A stretch of DNA of 64,000 nucleotides from Deltaproteobacteria bacterium RIFOXYD12_FULL_56_24 (GCA_001799285.1 MGTD01000007.1:124001-188000); one strand, 5' to 3'; shown: positions 28,631 to 37,187, numbered from the stretch's first letter. Notes: a model not told the origin generated them from the letters alone. Translations and numbers: made by a program.

Positions 28631-29163
28631 GTGGGACAGCCCTTGAGGCGGAACGCCGGCATCTGGCGGAGCTGCTGGAAGCGATCCAGCGCTGCGTCTT
28701 CTTTCTGGACGCCTCTGTTCAGAAAAACTCCTGGCCTCTGACCAAGGAACACCTGGAAAACCACAAGAAAGACGTTACCCTGTTCGAATCGCTTTCCTCG
28801 ATCAATGAAAGATTTTCCAAGTTGCAGGATACGCTCGGCGCAGCCATGCGGCATGCAACGATCTTGTCCGGCGAGTCCGCTGACACCTTTCTTAAGGTGC
28901 TGTCGTTTTATGCAAAAGCCGGAATAATCGAATCCATCGAATCATGGCAGCTCTGCCGTACAACCAGGAATCTCGCGGCCCACGATTACGGCATTGATTA
29001 CGCGGAGATCGCGGAACACTTCAATGCGCTGCATGCCCTGTTGCCCGTGCTCTACGGGAATGCGCGGCGGTTTCTTCTGTACTGCCGCGAAAGCCTCGAA
29101 GTCAACCCCGCGCAAGGCGGGTTTGACCAGAGCTTTGAGCAGGTTACCGGGGAGGAAGTCTGA
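28627..29163 (+). CDS. hepT: HepT-like HEPN-domain toxin
   Basis: A 178-residue helical protein. Near residue 115, RNLAAHDY fits RX4HXY, the catalytic and AMP-acceptor motif of HepT ribonuclease toxins. It would cleave RNA unless modified by the adjacent nucleotidyltransferase. It is longer than many HepT proteins (about 140 residues), with an extra 30-residue N-terminal part and tail. The 250 bases that follow contain only inverted-repeat fragments and short open stretches with no supportable gene. Confidence 0.8.
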   Translation: MSGTALEAERRHLAELLEAIQRCVFFLDASVQKNSWPLTKEHLENHKKDVTLFESLSSINERFSKLQDTLGAAMRHATILSGESADTFLKVLSFYAKAGIIESIESWQLCRTTRNLAAHDYGIDYAEIAEHFNALHALLPVLYGNARRFLLYCRESLEVNPAQGGFDQSFEQVTGEEV

Positions 29164-29413
29164 TCAAGATTTTCTTGATAAGTCCGTAAGTGAGATCTGG
29201 GTTTTCCTAGGAGCATTTGCCGATCCGTGCCCAATGTTCGATTTGCCCGGTCAGGGGGTCGAAGAGCTGGAGAACGACGAGAAGACAGAGTATCAGTTTG
29301 GAGGAAGGCTGGTCTGAGGAATAAAAATGGTCTGACGCCACCTATGGTTCCGGCTCTCATGATGTTCGGTATGAGAGCCAAAATTGTGAAATAACATTTT
29401 AGCTCACCTCTAT

Positions 29414-30406
29414 ATGAACGTATTTATCGATACAAATATATTGCTTGATCTGTATCACTTGTCGGGTCCAGACCTAGATGAGTTGCGAAAGGTTATCAAG
29501 CTTGCCGAGAATAAGAAGCTGAATGTGCTTCTACCAGCACAGGTCGAAGATGAATTCTGGCGTAATCGTGAACGCGTAATTTTTGAGGCTTTAAATCTCT
29601 TTGCCAAGACAAAAGCCTCAGCCACCTTACCGAATCTGATTCGGGCCAATCCAAAGTCTTCTGAGCTTCGCCAAGCCGTCGAGCGAGTTAACGAGTTAGT
29701 CAAAGAGTTACGGCAAGTAGCTGACGACGAAATTACCAATCACAAATTGAAAGCAGATGAGGTAATTGACTCTCTTTTCAAGCAGTGCTCACCGCACCCC
29801 ATTAATACAGCCATAATTGATAAAGCAAAAGCTCGCAAAGAACTTGGAAATCCTCCCGGCAAGGCCAACAGCCTTGGCGATGCTGTCAATTGGGAGTGGC
29901 TTCTTCAAGGTGTCCCAAATGGAGAAAACCTCGTGATCATAAGTTCGGATGCTGATTTCGAGTCAGAGTTATTACAAGGGAAACCAAAGGAATTTTTGTT
30001 ACGCGAATGGGGGCGTGCTAAGAAAGGCGATCTTGAACTCTTTAAAGGGTTGCCAGATTTTTTAAAAAAGTATTTTCCTGAAATAAAGCTGTCTGACGAG
30101 ATTGATAAGTCAATGGCAATTGAGAAACTTGAGAATTCTTTTAGTTTTGGGGCAACACACAGCGCCATATCTTCCCTTCAGAAGTACGATGACTTAAAAG
30201 AAGCAGATTTGCTCCGCATTATTAATGCGTACACATCTAACCGGCAAATTCACTGGATACTAACTGACGAAGATGTTCTGTCATTTGCAAAAAAGTTGAT
30301 GTTGCTTCTAAAGACTGAAAAATTAAAAGAGGCTGCAAAGCCTTTAAGGGAAATGCTTGGTCAGTTTGAAACACAGAAAGCAGAAGAAAGCGAAATTCCG
30401 TTTTGA
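29414..30406 (+). CDS. PIN-domain protein (DUF4935-like)
   Basis: A 330-residue protein with a PIN nuclease fold in its first 200 residues: FIDTNILLDLYH (first acidic residue), VEDEFWRNRERV, NSLGDAVNWEWLL, and VIISSDADFESEL (last acidic residues). The C-terminal 130 residues are helical without a known motif. It is probably a ribonuclease. Its codon use and A+T content differ sharply from its neighbours, which suggests recent transfer. With the MntA/HepT pair it forms a small defence- or toxin-type island between gyrA and gpsA. No partner antitoxin is visible and no clear ribosome site precedes the ATG. Confidence 0.7.
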   Translation: MNVFIDTNILLDLYHLSGPDLDELRKVIKLAENKKLNVLLPAQVEDEFWRNRERVIFEALNLFAKTKASATLPNLIRANPKSSELRQAVERVNELVKELRQVADDEITNHKLKADEVIDSLFKQCSPHPINTAIIDKAKARKELGNPPGKANSLGDAVNWEWLLQGVPNGENLVIISSDADFESELLQGKPKEFLLREWGRAKKGDLELFKGLPDFLKKYFPEIKLSDEIDKSMAIEKLENSFSFGATHSAISSLQKYDDLKEADLLRIINAYTSNRQIHWILTDEDVLSFAKKLMLLLKTEKLKEAAKPLREMLGQFETQKAEESEIPF

Positions 30407-30530
30407 GCCAACAATACTTTTTCATCAACTTGCGCAAAAAGCTTTGCAAATCAGGTTACGGTGAATGTTGTCCGACTCAGCTTTATTGGGCGGTTCCAAC
30501 GATTAATAGACACCCCAGGATAACCACACC

Positions 30531-31559
30531 ATGGCCCCTCCTGAAAATATCGCGGTAATCGGTGCCGGAAGCTGGGGATCCGCCTTGGCCAAACTCCTTG
30601 GCGACAAGGGGTTTGCTGTGGATCTCTGGGCCCATCGGCCGGACCATGTTGCCGCCCTTTTGCAGGATCGGGAAAACACCACCTACCTCCCCGGCTTTCC
30701 TTTGCCCACTACGGTGCGTCCCACCGCTGATCTGGCCCAAGCGGTTTCCGGCAAACCGGTGGTGGTCATGGTGGTTCCCTCCCATGTCTACCGGGAGGTG
30801 TTCACCCTCCTTGCCCCCCATCTGGCTCCAAATGCGGCGATCATCTCCGCCACCAAGGGGGTGGAAAACGAGACCCTGCTCACCATGAACCAGGTGATGA
30901 CCGAGGTGCTGGCCTCTCTGCGTCCGGATTTCACGGGGCAGCTCGGGGTGTTGGCCGGGCCGAGTTTTGCCAAGGAGGTGGCCGCCGGCATCCCCACCGC
31001 CGTAACGGTCGCCGCCCCCACCATCGGGGGGGCTCGTTTTTTTCAGGACATATTTCACACCGAACGGTTCCGGGTCTACGCAGGCACTGATGTGATCGGC
31101 ATGGAGCTGGGCGGGGCGCTCAAGAACATCATCGCCATTGCCGCGGGCATCTGCGACGGGTTGGGCTACGGCACCAACACCCGTGCCGCCCTTATCACCC
31201 GGGGGCTGGCCGAGATCACCCGGTTGGGGGTGGCCATGGGCGCCAAGCCCCTCACCTTTTCCGGCCTGGCGGGAATGGGCGATCTGGTCCTTACCTGCAC
31301 CGGGGATCTGAGCCGGAACCGGCAGGTGGGCCTCAAGCTCGGGCAGGGCAAGACCTTGGCCCAGATTCTCGCCGAGATGAATATGGTTGCCGAGGGGATA
31401 AAAACCACCCGTTCCGCCATGGCCCTGGCCAAAAAGATTGGGGTGGAGATGCCCATTTTGGAACAGGTGTATGCTATGATTTATGAGGACAAACCCTGCG
31501 CTGAGGCGGTTCAGGCCCTGCTTGGCCGGGATTCGAAAGAGGAAATCGAAGAGGTCTGA
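30531..31559 (+). CDS. gpsA: Glycerol-3-phosphate dehydrogenase [NAD(P)+]
   Basis: A 342-residue enzyme beginning IAVIGAGSWGSALAKLL, a Rossmann GxGxxG motif. GPSFAKEVAAGIPTAVTVA, the catalytic lysine in LGGALKNIIAIAAGICDGLGYG and TRGLAEITRLG are the family signatures. It reduces dihydroxyacetone phosphate to sn-glycerol-3-phosphate for phospholipid synthesis. An AGGA site precedes the ATG. DUF3343 and selD follow within 30 bases, so the three may share a transcript. Confidence 0.96.
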   Translation: MAPPENIAVIGAGSWGSALAKLLGDKGFAVDLWAHRPDHVAALLQDRENTTYLPGFPLPTTVRPTADLAQAVSGKPVVVMVVPSHVYREVFTLLAPHLAPNAAIISATKGVENETLLTMNQVMTEVLASLRPDFTGQLGVLAGPSFAKEVAAGIPTAVTVAAPTIGGARFFQDIFHTERFRVYAGTDVIGMELGGALKNIIAIAAGICDGLGYGTNTRAALITRGLAEITRLGVAMGAKPLTFSGLAGMGDLVLTCTGDLSRNRQVGLKLGQGKTLAQILAEMNMVAEGIKTTRSAMALAKKIGVEMPILEQVYAMIYEDKPCAEAVQALLGRDSKEEIEEV

Positions 31560-31586
31560 TGTGCCAGCCTCGGGATTTTTTGTGCT

Positions 31587-31877
31587 ATGAAGACAACAAC
31601 CAAGGAGTGCCACTCGACCGGATCGTATGTGGCCATTTTTTTATCCATCCACTACGTGCTCAAGGCGGAACAGTTGTTGAAAGCCGGCGGCATCCCCCTG
31701 GATGTGGTGCCGGTACCCCGGGAAATCAGCGGGGATTGCGGCATGGCTATAACCTTTGCTCCGGCCCAATTGGCCGAGGTTCAATCTATTCTGGGTGCAG
31801 CCGATATCGCCATTGCCCGGATTTTTTGTAAAGAAGCGGAAGGGAGTTATCGCGAAATACCGTGGAAGGAACAATGA
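31587..31877 (+). CDS. DUF3343 protein, putative Se/S carrier-like
   Basis: A 96-residue protein: YVAIFLSIHYVLKAEQLLKAGGIPLDVVPVPREISGDCGMAITFA matches the DUF3343 family, including its conserved cysteine in SGDCGMAI. This family is often found near or fused with selenium-metabolism genes and has been proposed to carry selenium or sulfur. Here its TGA overlaps the ATG of selD (ATGA), strong context for a role in supplying selenium to SelD. No strong ribosome site precedes the start. Confidence 0.8.
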   Translation: MKTTTKECHSTGSYVAIFLSIHYVLKAEQLLKAGGIPLDVVPVPREISGDCGMAITFAPAQLAEVQSILGAADIAIARIFCKEAEGSYREIPWKEQ

Positions 31878-32917
31878 TCAAACCGAAACTGACCAGCACC
31901 GTCAAAGCCGCTGGTTGAGCCGCCAAATTGAGTCCGGGGGACCTGGACCAGATATTGTGCGGCCTTGACCTGCCCACCGATGCTAACCTGATCGCGGGCG
32001 CGGCAACGGGCGAGGATGCCGGGGTGTACCGTCTCAACGACGATACCGCCCTCATCCAGACGGTGGATTTTTTCACCCCCATTGTCGATGACCCCTACCA
32101 CTTCGGCCAGGTGGCCGCGGCCAATGCGCTCTCCGACGTCTACGCCATGGGCGGCAAACCGCTCTTGGCCATGAACCTGGTGGCTTTTCCCATCAAGGAG
32201 TTGCATCGGTCCGTCTTGCAGGAGATTTTGCGCGGCGGGCTGGACAAGATCAAGGAGGCCGGGGCCTTGCTGGTGGGCGGCCATTCCATCGAAGACGCCG
32301 AATTGAAATACGGGCTCTCCGTAACCGGGGTTGTCCATCCCGACCGGGTGGTCCTCAACTCCGGGGCCCGGGTGGGCGATCTTCTCCTGCTCACCAAGCC
32401 CCTGGGCATCGGGATCCTCGCCACCGCCCTCAAAGGCGGCCTGGCCGGAAAAGAAACCGAGGCCCTGATCACCCAGGTCATGGCCACCCTTAACCGGGAG
32501 GCGGCCCAGCTCATGCAGACCATTGGGGCGCACGCCTGCACCGACATCACCGGCTTCGGGCTGGTGGGGCATCTCTACGAAATGGCCCTCGCCTCGGGGG
32601 TGGCCATCCGCGTCGACTCGCGCGCCGTGCCGGTTCTGCCCGAGGCCCTCAATTACGCCGCCATGGGCATCATCCCGGAAGGCGCCCACAAGAACAAGGC
32701 CTTCTACGCCCCGCATATGCACAGCGCGCTGGAGGAATTCGACCCGATGGAGATGGTCCTCTGTGATCCGCAAACCTCGGGCGGCCTGCTCATTGCTGCC
32801 TCCGCCGAGAGGATCAACGCCATGGCCGAGGGGCTGGGCAAAGGGGGTTACTCCCTGGCTTTCGGCATTATCGGCGAGGTGGTGGCGGGCAGGCCCGGAA
32901 CCATTGAGATCGTTTAA
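31874..32917 (+). CDS. selD: Selenophosphate synthase, selenocysteine-containing
   Basis: SelD makes selenophosphate from selenide and ATP. The ORF track begins only at 31928, but the same frame extends upstream through an in-frame TGA (31916-31918) to an ATG at 31874. The reconstructed start, MIKPKLTSTVKAAG-U-AAKLSPGDLDQIL, aligns with the AGCGCKISP region of E. coli SelD, placing selenocysteine at the active-site cysteine. The rest (EDAGVYRL, FTPIVDDPYHFGQVAAANALSDVYAMGG, ITGFGLVGHLYEM) is standard. A small hairpin (GTCC-GGG-GGAC) lies 13 bases after the UGA and may be part of the SECIS element. Length with the extension is 347 codons, normal for the family. Confidence 0.9.
31916..31950 (+). 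promoter_or_regulatory. In-frame UGA (Sec) and possible SECIS hairpin of selD
   Basis: TGA at 31916-31918 is followed by a short GTCC/GGAC hairpin at 31932-31942 with a G-rich loop, the right distance for a bacterial SECIS. The folding needs to be computed. Confidence 0.6.
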
Positions 32918-32919
32918 CC

Positions 32920-33176
32920 GTAAGCTCTCACAGGGTGAGCCCCAAAAGGAAATACAACCCCGAGCCCCGATGGATCGGGATAAGTGACTTATCAGAAAAA
33001 TTTCTTGGGAAAAACAAGAAATTCTTCTGTAAGTCACTAAACAAGCGGTCTCAGGGTGCTGCAGATTGCGGCAAGCGGGACGGCGACGCGTACTTTACGT
33101 ACGTGAGCCGGCCCGATCGCCGCTGTCAATCGTCGGCAGAAGTGCCGACAACATGCGGTGCCCTGTGAGCGCTTAC
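32920..33176 (-). mobile_element. IS66-type MITE, 257-bp form with a different central hairpin
   Basis: GTAAGCTCTCACAGGG at the left and CCCTGTGAGCGCTTAC at the right are inverted repeats. GTTTAACC occurs exactly on both sides (32912-32919 and 33177-33184), an 8-bp duplication. In place of the usual GAGCAG/CTGCTC hairpin it carries an unrelated inverted repeat, AAGTGACTTA...TAAGTCACT, with AGAAaAATTTCTTG/CAAGAAATTcTTCT inside. It lies just upstream of the histidine kinase start. Confidence 0.85.
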
Positions 33177-33199
33177 GTTTAACCGTTCCGGATCAAGAC

Positions 33200-35098
33200 A
33201 TGCTTGGATTATTTTTCGATCATCATTTGCAGGAAAACGGGCAGGGCAGCCGAGTCAGAAACGCACTGCTCCGCCTGGTTCTAGAGGCAGGATACTCCAG
33301 TAGTATTACCTCCTTTACCCTGAGTGTCGCCTTGATCGGCATGGTCCGGCCGGTGATCGCGTCCCTGGTTTTACAGGGCTGGTTCGGCGGCATGACCGCG
33401 CTTTTTCTCCTCAGGATCACCGCCATTTTCTTCTACCGTCGTAAGCAGCAAGGCCGCGAGCCCATAAGCATGGGCTGGGTGCAGGCCTATATCGTCCTGC
33501 TGCTTCTCACCGGCCTCATGTGGGGGCTGGGCGTTATTTTCTTTTTCAAGCCCAATGCCATCATGGAGCAGATGGCGGTGATTTTTATTGTTGCCGGCCT
33601 CACCGCCGGGGCAATTCCAATCCTTGCCCCCCTGCGCCGGCTCTATTATGCCTATATCGCCGGTCCGTTGCTGCCCCTAATCTATTTGCTTCTACAGCAA
33701 GAAGGCCATTATTACAGCGTTTTGGCCAGCGTTATTGTGTTGTACACCCTGATGCTCATCAACTCGGCAAATCGCCTGCAGCAATCCCTGGTTTCCGCCC
33801 TGGAGATGGGGTTTGCCAACGAGCTTCTGGTGGCGGACCTAAGGCAGGCCGGCACGGAAAGCGAGGCCCTTAATTTGGCGCTGGTCGCCGAGAATGAACG
33901 GCGCAAGGCCACGGAAGGTGAGCTGGTTAAGGCCCTTGACGCCGCCGAGGCCGCCGGCCGGGCCAAGGATGAGTTTCTCGCCAACATGAGCCATGAGATC
34001 CGCACGCCGATGAACGGCATCCTTGGCACCCTCCAGCTTTTGCAGGACACCAAAATGGTTGGCGCCCAAGCCGAGTATGTGAAGGTCGCCCTTTCCTCGG
34101 CCGATGGTTTGCTGGCCATCCTCAACAATATTCTCGATTTTTCCAAGATCGCCGCCCACAAGCTGCAGCTGGAGGATATCCCCTTCAACCTGCGGGCCGT
34201 GGTGGAAGAGCTGGTGGTGTTGCACTCCAGTGAGGCCCAGGCCGGAAATCTCGCTCTGCGGGCGGAGATCGATCCGCAGCTGCCGGAGATGCTGATGGGC
34301 GATCCGACTCGCATCCGGCAGGTGTTGGCCAACTTCATGACCAATGCCATCAAGTTCACCGAGCGGGGCGAGGTGCTGGTCCGGGTGCGATGCATGTCCG
34401 CCGTTGCTTCCCGGGTGATGCTGCGCCTCGAAATTTGTGATACCGGCATCGGCATCCCGCCGGAAAAACAGGAAAACCTGTTCCAGCGCTTTACCCAGGC
34501 CGACGGCTCCACCACCAGGAAGTATGGCGGCACCGGCCTGGGTTTGGCCATTGTCCGCCAGCTTGTCCTGATGATGGACGGGAAGATAGGGGTGGAGAGC
34601 GAAGCGGGCCGGGGCTCCGTCTTCTGGTGCGAGCTGGATTTTCCCGTGGCCCCGGCCGTGGGCGGGCAAAGCGAGGGAGGGAAAGAGAACAAGTACGTCG
34701 GCTTGCAGGGCCATATTCTCCTGGTGGAGGACAACAAGGTCAATCAGCTGGTGGCCGGCAAGATGCTCACCGCCATGGGTTTGCGCGTCGATTATGCCGA
34801 GAACGGCGAAGAGGCGCTGGCCGCGTTGGCCAAAACGCGGTACGATCTGGTGTTTATGGATTGTCAAATGCCGGTGCTGGACGGTTATCAGGCAACGAAA
34901 GCCTTTCGGAGCCGGGAGGTTTCAGGAGAAAAGCGGCTGCCGATTATCGCCATGACCGCCAACACCTCGGAGGGAGACCGCCGGAAATGTCTGGAGGCGG
35001 GTATGGATGACTATCTTGCCAAGCCGGTGAAAAAAGAGCTGTTGTGGAACCTGTTGAACCGTAACCTATCACCGGGTAAGCCCACAAAGGTTAAATAA
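33200..35098 (+). CDS. Hybrid sensor histidine kinase with receiver domain
   Basis: About 632 residues. The first 190 form a membrane domain with five or six hydrophobic segments (for example [20 protein letters not shown]) and no large periplasmic loop. A coiled coil (about 205-255) leads to His[14 protein letters not shown] with phospho-His near 264, then HATPase ([30 protein letters not shown]). A receiver domain follows, with phospho-Asp in [10 protein letters not shown] near 552. The ATG at 33200 is preferred, since the ORF-track start at 33158 lies in a MITE. The last residues ([11 protein letters not shown]) and the stop are encoded by a second MITE. No dedicated response regulator is adjacent. 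Confidence 0.88.
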   Translation: MLGLFFDHHLQENGQGSRVRNALLRLVLEAGYSSSITSFTLSVALIGMVRPVIASLVLQGWFGGMTALFLLRITAIFFYRRKQQGREPISMGWVQAYIVLLLLTGLMWGLGVIFFFKPNAIMEQMAVIFIVAGLTAGAIPILAPLRRLYYAYIAGPLLPLIYLLLQQEGHYYSVLASVIVLYTLMLINSANRLQQSLVSALEMGFANELLVADLRQAGTESEALNLALVAENERRKATEGELVKALDAAEAAGRAKDEFLANMSHEIRTPMNGILGTLQLLQDTKMVGAQAEYVKVALSSADGLLAILNNILDFSKIAAHKLQLEDIPFNLRAVVEELVVLHSSEAQAGNLALRAEIDPQLPEMLMGDPTRIRQVLANFMTNAIKFTERGEVLVRVRCMSAVASRVMLRLEICDTGIGIPPEKQENLFQRFTQADGSTTRKYGGTGLGLAIVRQLVLMMDGKIGVESEAGRGSVFWCELDFPVAPAVGGQSEGGKENKYVGLQGHILLVEDNKVNQLVAGKMLTAMGLRVDYAENGEEALAALAKTRYDLVFMDCQMPVLDGYQATKAFRSREVSGEKRLPIIAMTANTSEGDRRKCLEAGMDDYLAKPVKKELLWNLLNRNLSPGKPTKVK

Positions 35099-35268
35099 CC
35101 ACGGAATCACCCTTCGGGTATAAGTTTCGTTTTGAGCAGGCAAGCTGCTCAACTCAGCTAAAAACGGTCACAGGGTGGTGCAGGTTGCGGCAAGCGGGAC
35201 GGCGATGCGTACTTTTGTACGTGAGCCGGACCGATCGCCGCAAGATGTGGTGCCCTGTGATCGCTTAC
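35061..35268 (-). mobile_element. IS66-type MITE, 208-bp form, overlapping the kinase 3' end
   Basis: The ends are GTAACCTATCACCGGG and CCCTGTGATCGCTTAC. GTTGAACC is present exactly on both sides (35053-35060 and 35269-35276). Internal parts in order: AAGCCCACAAAGGTTAAATAACCACGG, ACCCTTCGGGT mini-hairpin, GAGCAGGCAAGCTGCTC hairpin, CGGTCACAGGG internal end copy, GTACTTTTGTAC core. Same orientation as the 32920 copy. Confidence 0.88.
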
Positions 35269-35336
35269 GTTGAACCGGCTGCTTGCCGGCGCTTCTTCCT
35301 AACTTGTTGTCATTATGTGTAAAATCGTTAAAAAGC

Positions 35337-35365
35337 TTGAGTGTTTACTCGGATCTGTGCTATAG
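35337..35365 (+). promoter_or_regulatory. Promoter of the candidate small RNA
   Basis: TTGAGT (35337-35342) and CTATAG (35360-35365) are spaced by exactly 17 bases, close to the sigma-70 consensus. Confidence 0.6.
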
Positions 35366-35371
35366 AAGGAG

Positions 35372-35472
35372 AACGGTTTCGGCTATTTTCCAGGTTTGGG
35401 AGCAGTCAGAACCAGGTTGCAGTACCTGTAGATGTGTGAAGAGGGACCGCGCACCGGTCCCTTAATTTTTTT
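35372..35472 (+). ncRNA. Candidate small RNA of about 100 nt upstream of the RRM gene
   Basis: Between a well-formed promoter and a strong intrinsic terminator lies about 100 bases with no reading frame. It includes a CAGGT/ACCTG hairpin, an upstream CCAGGTTTGGG and a purine-rich GAAGGAGAACGG near the predicted 5' end. The terminator is AGGGACCG/CGGTCCCT followed by TTAATTTTTTT (35442-35472). I do not recognise the family; it could be a free-standing sRNA or an attenuated leader for the RNA-binding protein gene that follows. Confidence 0.5.
35442..35472 (+). terminator. Intrinsic terminator
   Basis: An 8-bp GC-rich stem (AGGGACCG/CGGTCCCT), a 5-base loop and a TTAATTTTTTT tract. A further small palindrome, GGCCAATTGTTGGCC, lies about 15-30 bases beyond. 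Confidence 0.8.
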
Positions 35473-35579
35473 GCACTTCTCCTGAGGGGCCAATTGTTGG
35501 CCGGGGCGCTATCCGCCAATTCTGTGCGTTGGGTTTTTTGATAGCGTTTGTTATGTATGCACATAGGGAGGATGGATCA

Positions 35580-35855
35580 ATGAATATGTATATCGGCAAT
35601 CTTGCTTTTGGGGTCACCGAAGAAGAGCTGAAAGAACTTTTTGCCGCCTTCGGCGAGGTCGCCAGCATCAGTTTGGTAAAAGACCGGTTTTCCGGGCAGT
35701 CCAAGGGCTTTGGCTTTATCGAGATGCCCAATAATTCCGAGGCGGACAAGGCGATCAAGGCCTTGAACAAGACCATGCTCAAGGGCCGCGATCTCAAGGT
35801 GAATCAGGCTGAGGTCAAGAAGAAAGACAAGAAGCGCCGTCGGCCCAGCTATTGA
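35580..35855 (+). CDS. RRM-domain RNA-binding protein
   Basis: A 91-residue protein that is a single RNA recognition motif. RNP2 is MYIGNL at the N-terminus and RNP1 is SKGFGFIEM near residue 43. A basic tail (KKKDKKRRRPSY) follows. Such small bacterial RRM proteins bind single-stranded RNA; some rise on cold shock. AGGGAGG lies 8-14 bases before the ATG at 35580; the ORF-track start at 35529 has no ribosome site. A candidate small RNA with its own promoter sits upstream and a strong terminator downstream. Confidence 0.92.
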   Translation: MNMYIGNLAFGVTEEELKELFAAFGEVASISLVKDRFSGQSKGFGFIEMPNNSEADKAIKALNKTMLKGRDLKVNQAEVKKKDKKRRRPSY

Positions 35856-35894
35856 TGGGAACCGGAAACGCGGCAAGGCAAGAGAGTATGGGAG

Positions 35895-35929
35895 CAGGTT
35901 GAGCCAATTTGGCTCAACCTGTTTTTTTT
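35895..35929 (+). terminator. Intrinsic terminator after the RRM gene
   Basis: CAGGTTGAGCC/GGCTCAACCTG stem followed by TTTTTTTT. Confidence 0.9.
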
Positions 35930-35977
35930 GTGGATCGCCCGGCATGGCAGGGCGCAGGCAAGGCAGACGGGGAAGCG

Positions 35978-36577
35978 ATGGATACCAGCAGAATAGATGC
36001 CTTGCTTGAGGGGATCAAGAAGCTTGAGCAGGAGCTCCTGCAAGAGATCGAGAAGAAGGAGGCGGAGTTTTACTACCGGGTGGTCGGCCGCAAGGTCCGT
36101 TTCGAGGCGGAGGTCAGAAAACGGCACCGGAGCCTGATGCAGCGGTTGTCCCGCTATCTGTCCGAGGCCGCCCTGCTCAACATCTTCACCGCGCCGTTTA
36201 TCTGGGTTATCCTGATCCCGGCCCTGTTTCTGGATCTGTCGGTCACCATCTTTCAGGCCGTCTGCTTCCCGGTCTATCGCATCCCTAAGGTGAAGCGGCG
36301 CCGCTACATCATCATCGACCACCAGGCCCTGGCCTATCTGAACCTGATCGAAAAGTTCAACTGCATGTATTGCAGCTATGCCAACGGGCTGATCGCCTAT
36401 GTCCGGGAGATCGCCGGCCGCACCGAGCAGTACTGGTGTCCGATCAAACACGCCCGGCTGCAGGCCTCCCTGCACAGCCGCTATGGAAAATTTTTGGAGT
36501 ACGGCGACGCCGAGGGCTATCGCCGGCATCTGGAGGAGATTCGCCGTGATTTCAGCGACCTGGAAGACAAGAATTAA
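35978..36577 (+). CDS. Uncharacterised membrane-associated protein with Cys motif
   Basis: A 199-residue protein. A charged coiled-coil start (LEGIKKLEQELLQEIEKKEAEF) is followed by a long hydrophobic segment (IFTAPFIWVILIPALFLDLSVTIFQAVCFPVY). The soluble C-terminal part has FNCMYCSYANGLIAYVREIAGRTEQYWCPIKHA, where CxYCxYxNG and WCPIKH look like conserved metal or cofactor sites. I do not know a name for this family. The ATG at 35978 with GGGGAAGC upstream avoids translating the preceding terminator. The 3' end overlaps the DUF2238 gene by 32 bases, so the two are probably co-translated. Confidence 0.65.
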   Translation: MDTSRIDALLEGIKKLEQELLQEIEKKEAEFYYRVVGRKVRFEAEVRKRHRSLMQRLSRYLSEAALLNIFTAPFIWVILIPALFLDLSVTIFQAVCFPVYRIPKVKRRRYIIIDHQALAYLNLIEKFNCMYCSYANGLIAYVREIAGRTEQYWCPIKHARLQASLHSRYGKFLEYGDAEGYRRHLEEIRRDFSDLEDKN

Positions 36578-37181
36578 CCTGGGCGCGGTGGCCTGGGCCG
36601 CCATCTATCTGGCGGTGCTGGTCTGGTCCGCCATTGAGCCCAAGGATTTCTATACCTGGTTTCTGGAGGTGCTGCCCGCCCTGATCGGGGCCGGAGTGCT
36701 GCTCGCCACCCGCCGCCGCTTTCCGCTGACCACCCTGGTCTATATCCTGATCCTGGTCCACAGCCTGATTCTGATGCAGGGCGGCCATTACACCTATGCA
36801 GAGGAGCCTTTTTTCAACTGGCTTAAGGAGATCTTCGCCTGGCCGCGCAACAACTACGACAAGGTGGGCCATCTTGCCCAGGGCTTTATCCCGGCCATGG
36901 TGACCAGGGAGATTCTGCTCCGTAAGGCGGTGGTCTGCGGTCGCGGCTGGCTGAGTTTTCTGGTGGTCTGTGTCTGCCTGGCGATCAGCGCCTTCTACGA
37001 GCTGCTGGAATGGTGGGTGGCGGCGCTTTCCGGCACAGGGGCCGACGCCTTTCTCGCTACCCAGGGCTATATCTGGGACACCCAGTCGGACATGGGGTTT
37101 GCCCTGCTGGGCGCTGTTTTGGCCTTGGTTCTGCTGGGAAAAGTGCATGACCGGCAGTTGGCGGCGTTGCTGCGGCAATAA
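36546..37181 (+). CDS. DUF2238/YjdF-like integral membrane protein
   Basis: A 211-residue protein with about six membrane segments. The conserved family features are HYTYAEEPFFNWL, RNNYDKVGHLAQGFIPAMVTREILLR and FYELLEWWVA, then QGYIWDTQSDMGFALLGA near the end, as in E. coli YjdF. The likely start is a GTG at 36546 inside the previous gene; the ORF-track start at 36399 is too far upstream. The biochemical function of the family is unknown. It converges on ald. Confidence 0.8.
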   Translation: MISATWKTRINLGAVAWAAIYLAVLVWSAIEPKDFYTWFLEVLPALIGAGVLLATRRRFPLTTLVYILILVHSLILMQGGHYTYAEEPFFNWLKEIFAWPRNNYDKVGHLAQGFIPAMVTREILLRKAVVCGRGWLSFLVVCVCLAISAFYELLEWWVAALSGTGADAFLATQGYIWDTQSDMGFALLGAVLALVLLGKVHDRQLAALLRQ

Positions 37182-37187
37182 TAAACC

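Noticed and set aside
29052-29381. 109-residue minus-strand ORF between hepT and the PIN gene
   Set aside because: It overlaps the 3' end of hepT and has no motif or ribosome site.
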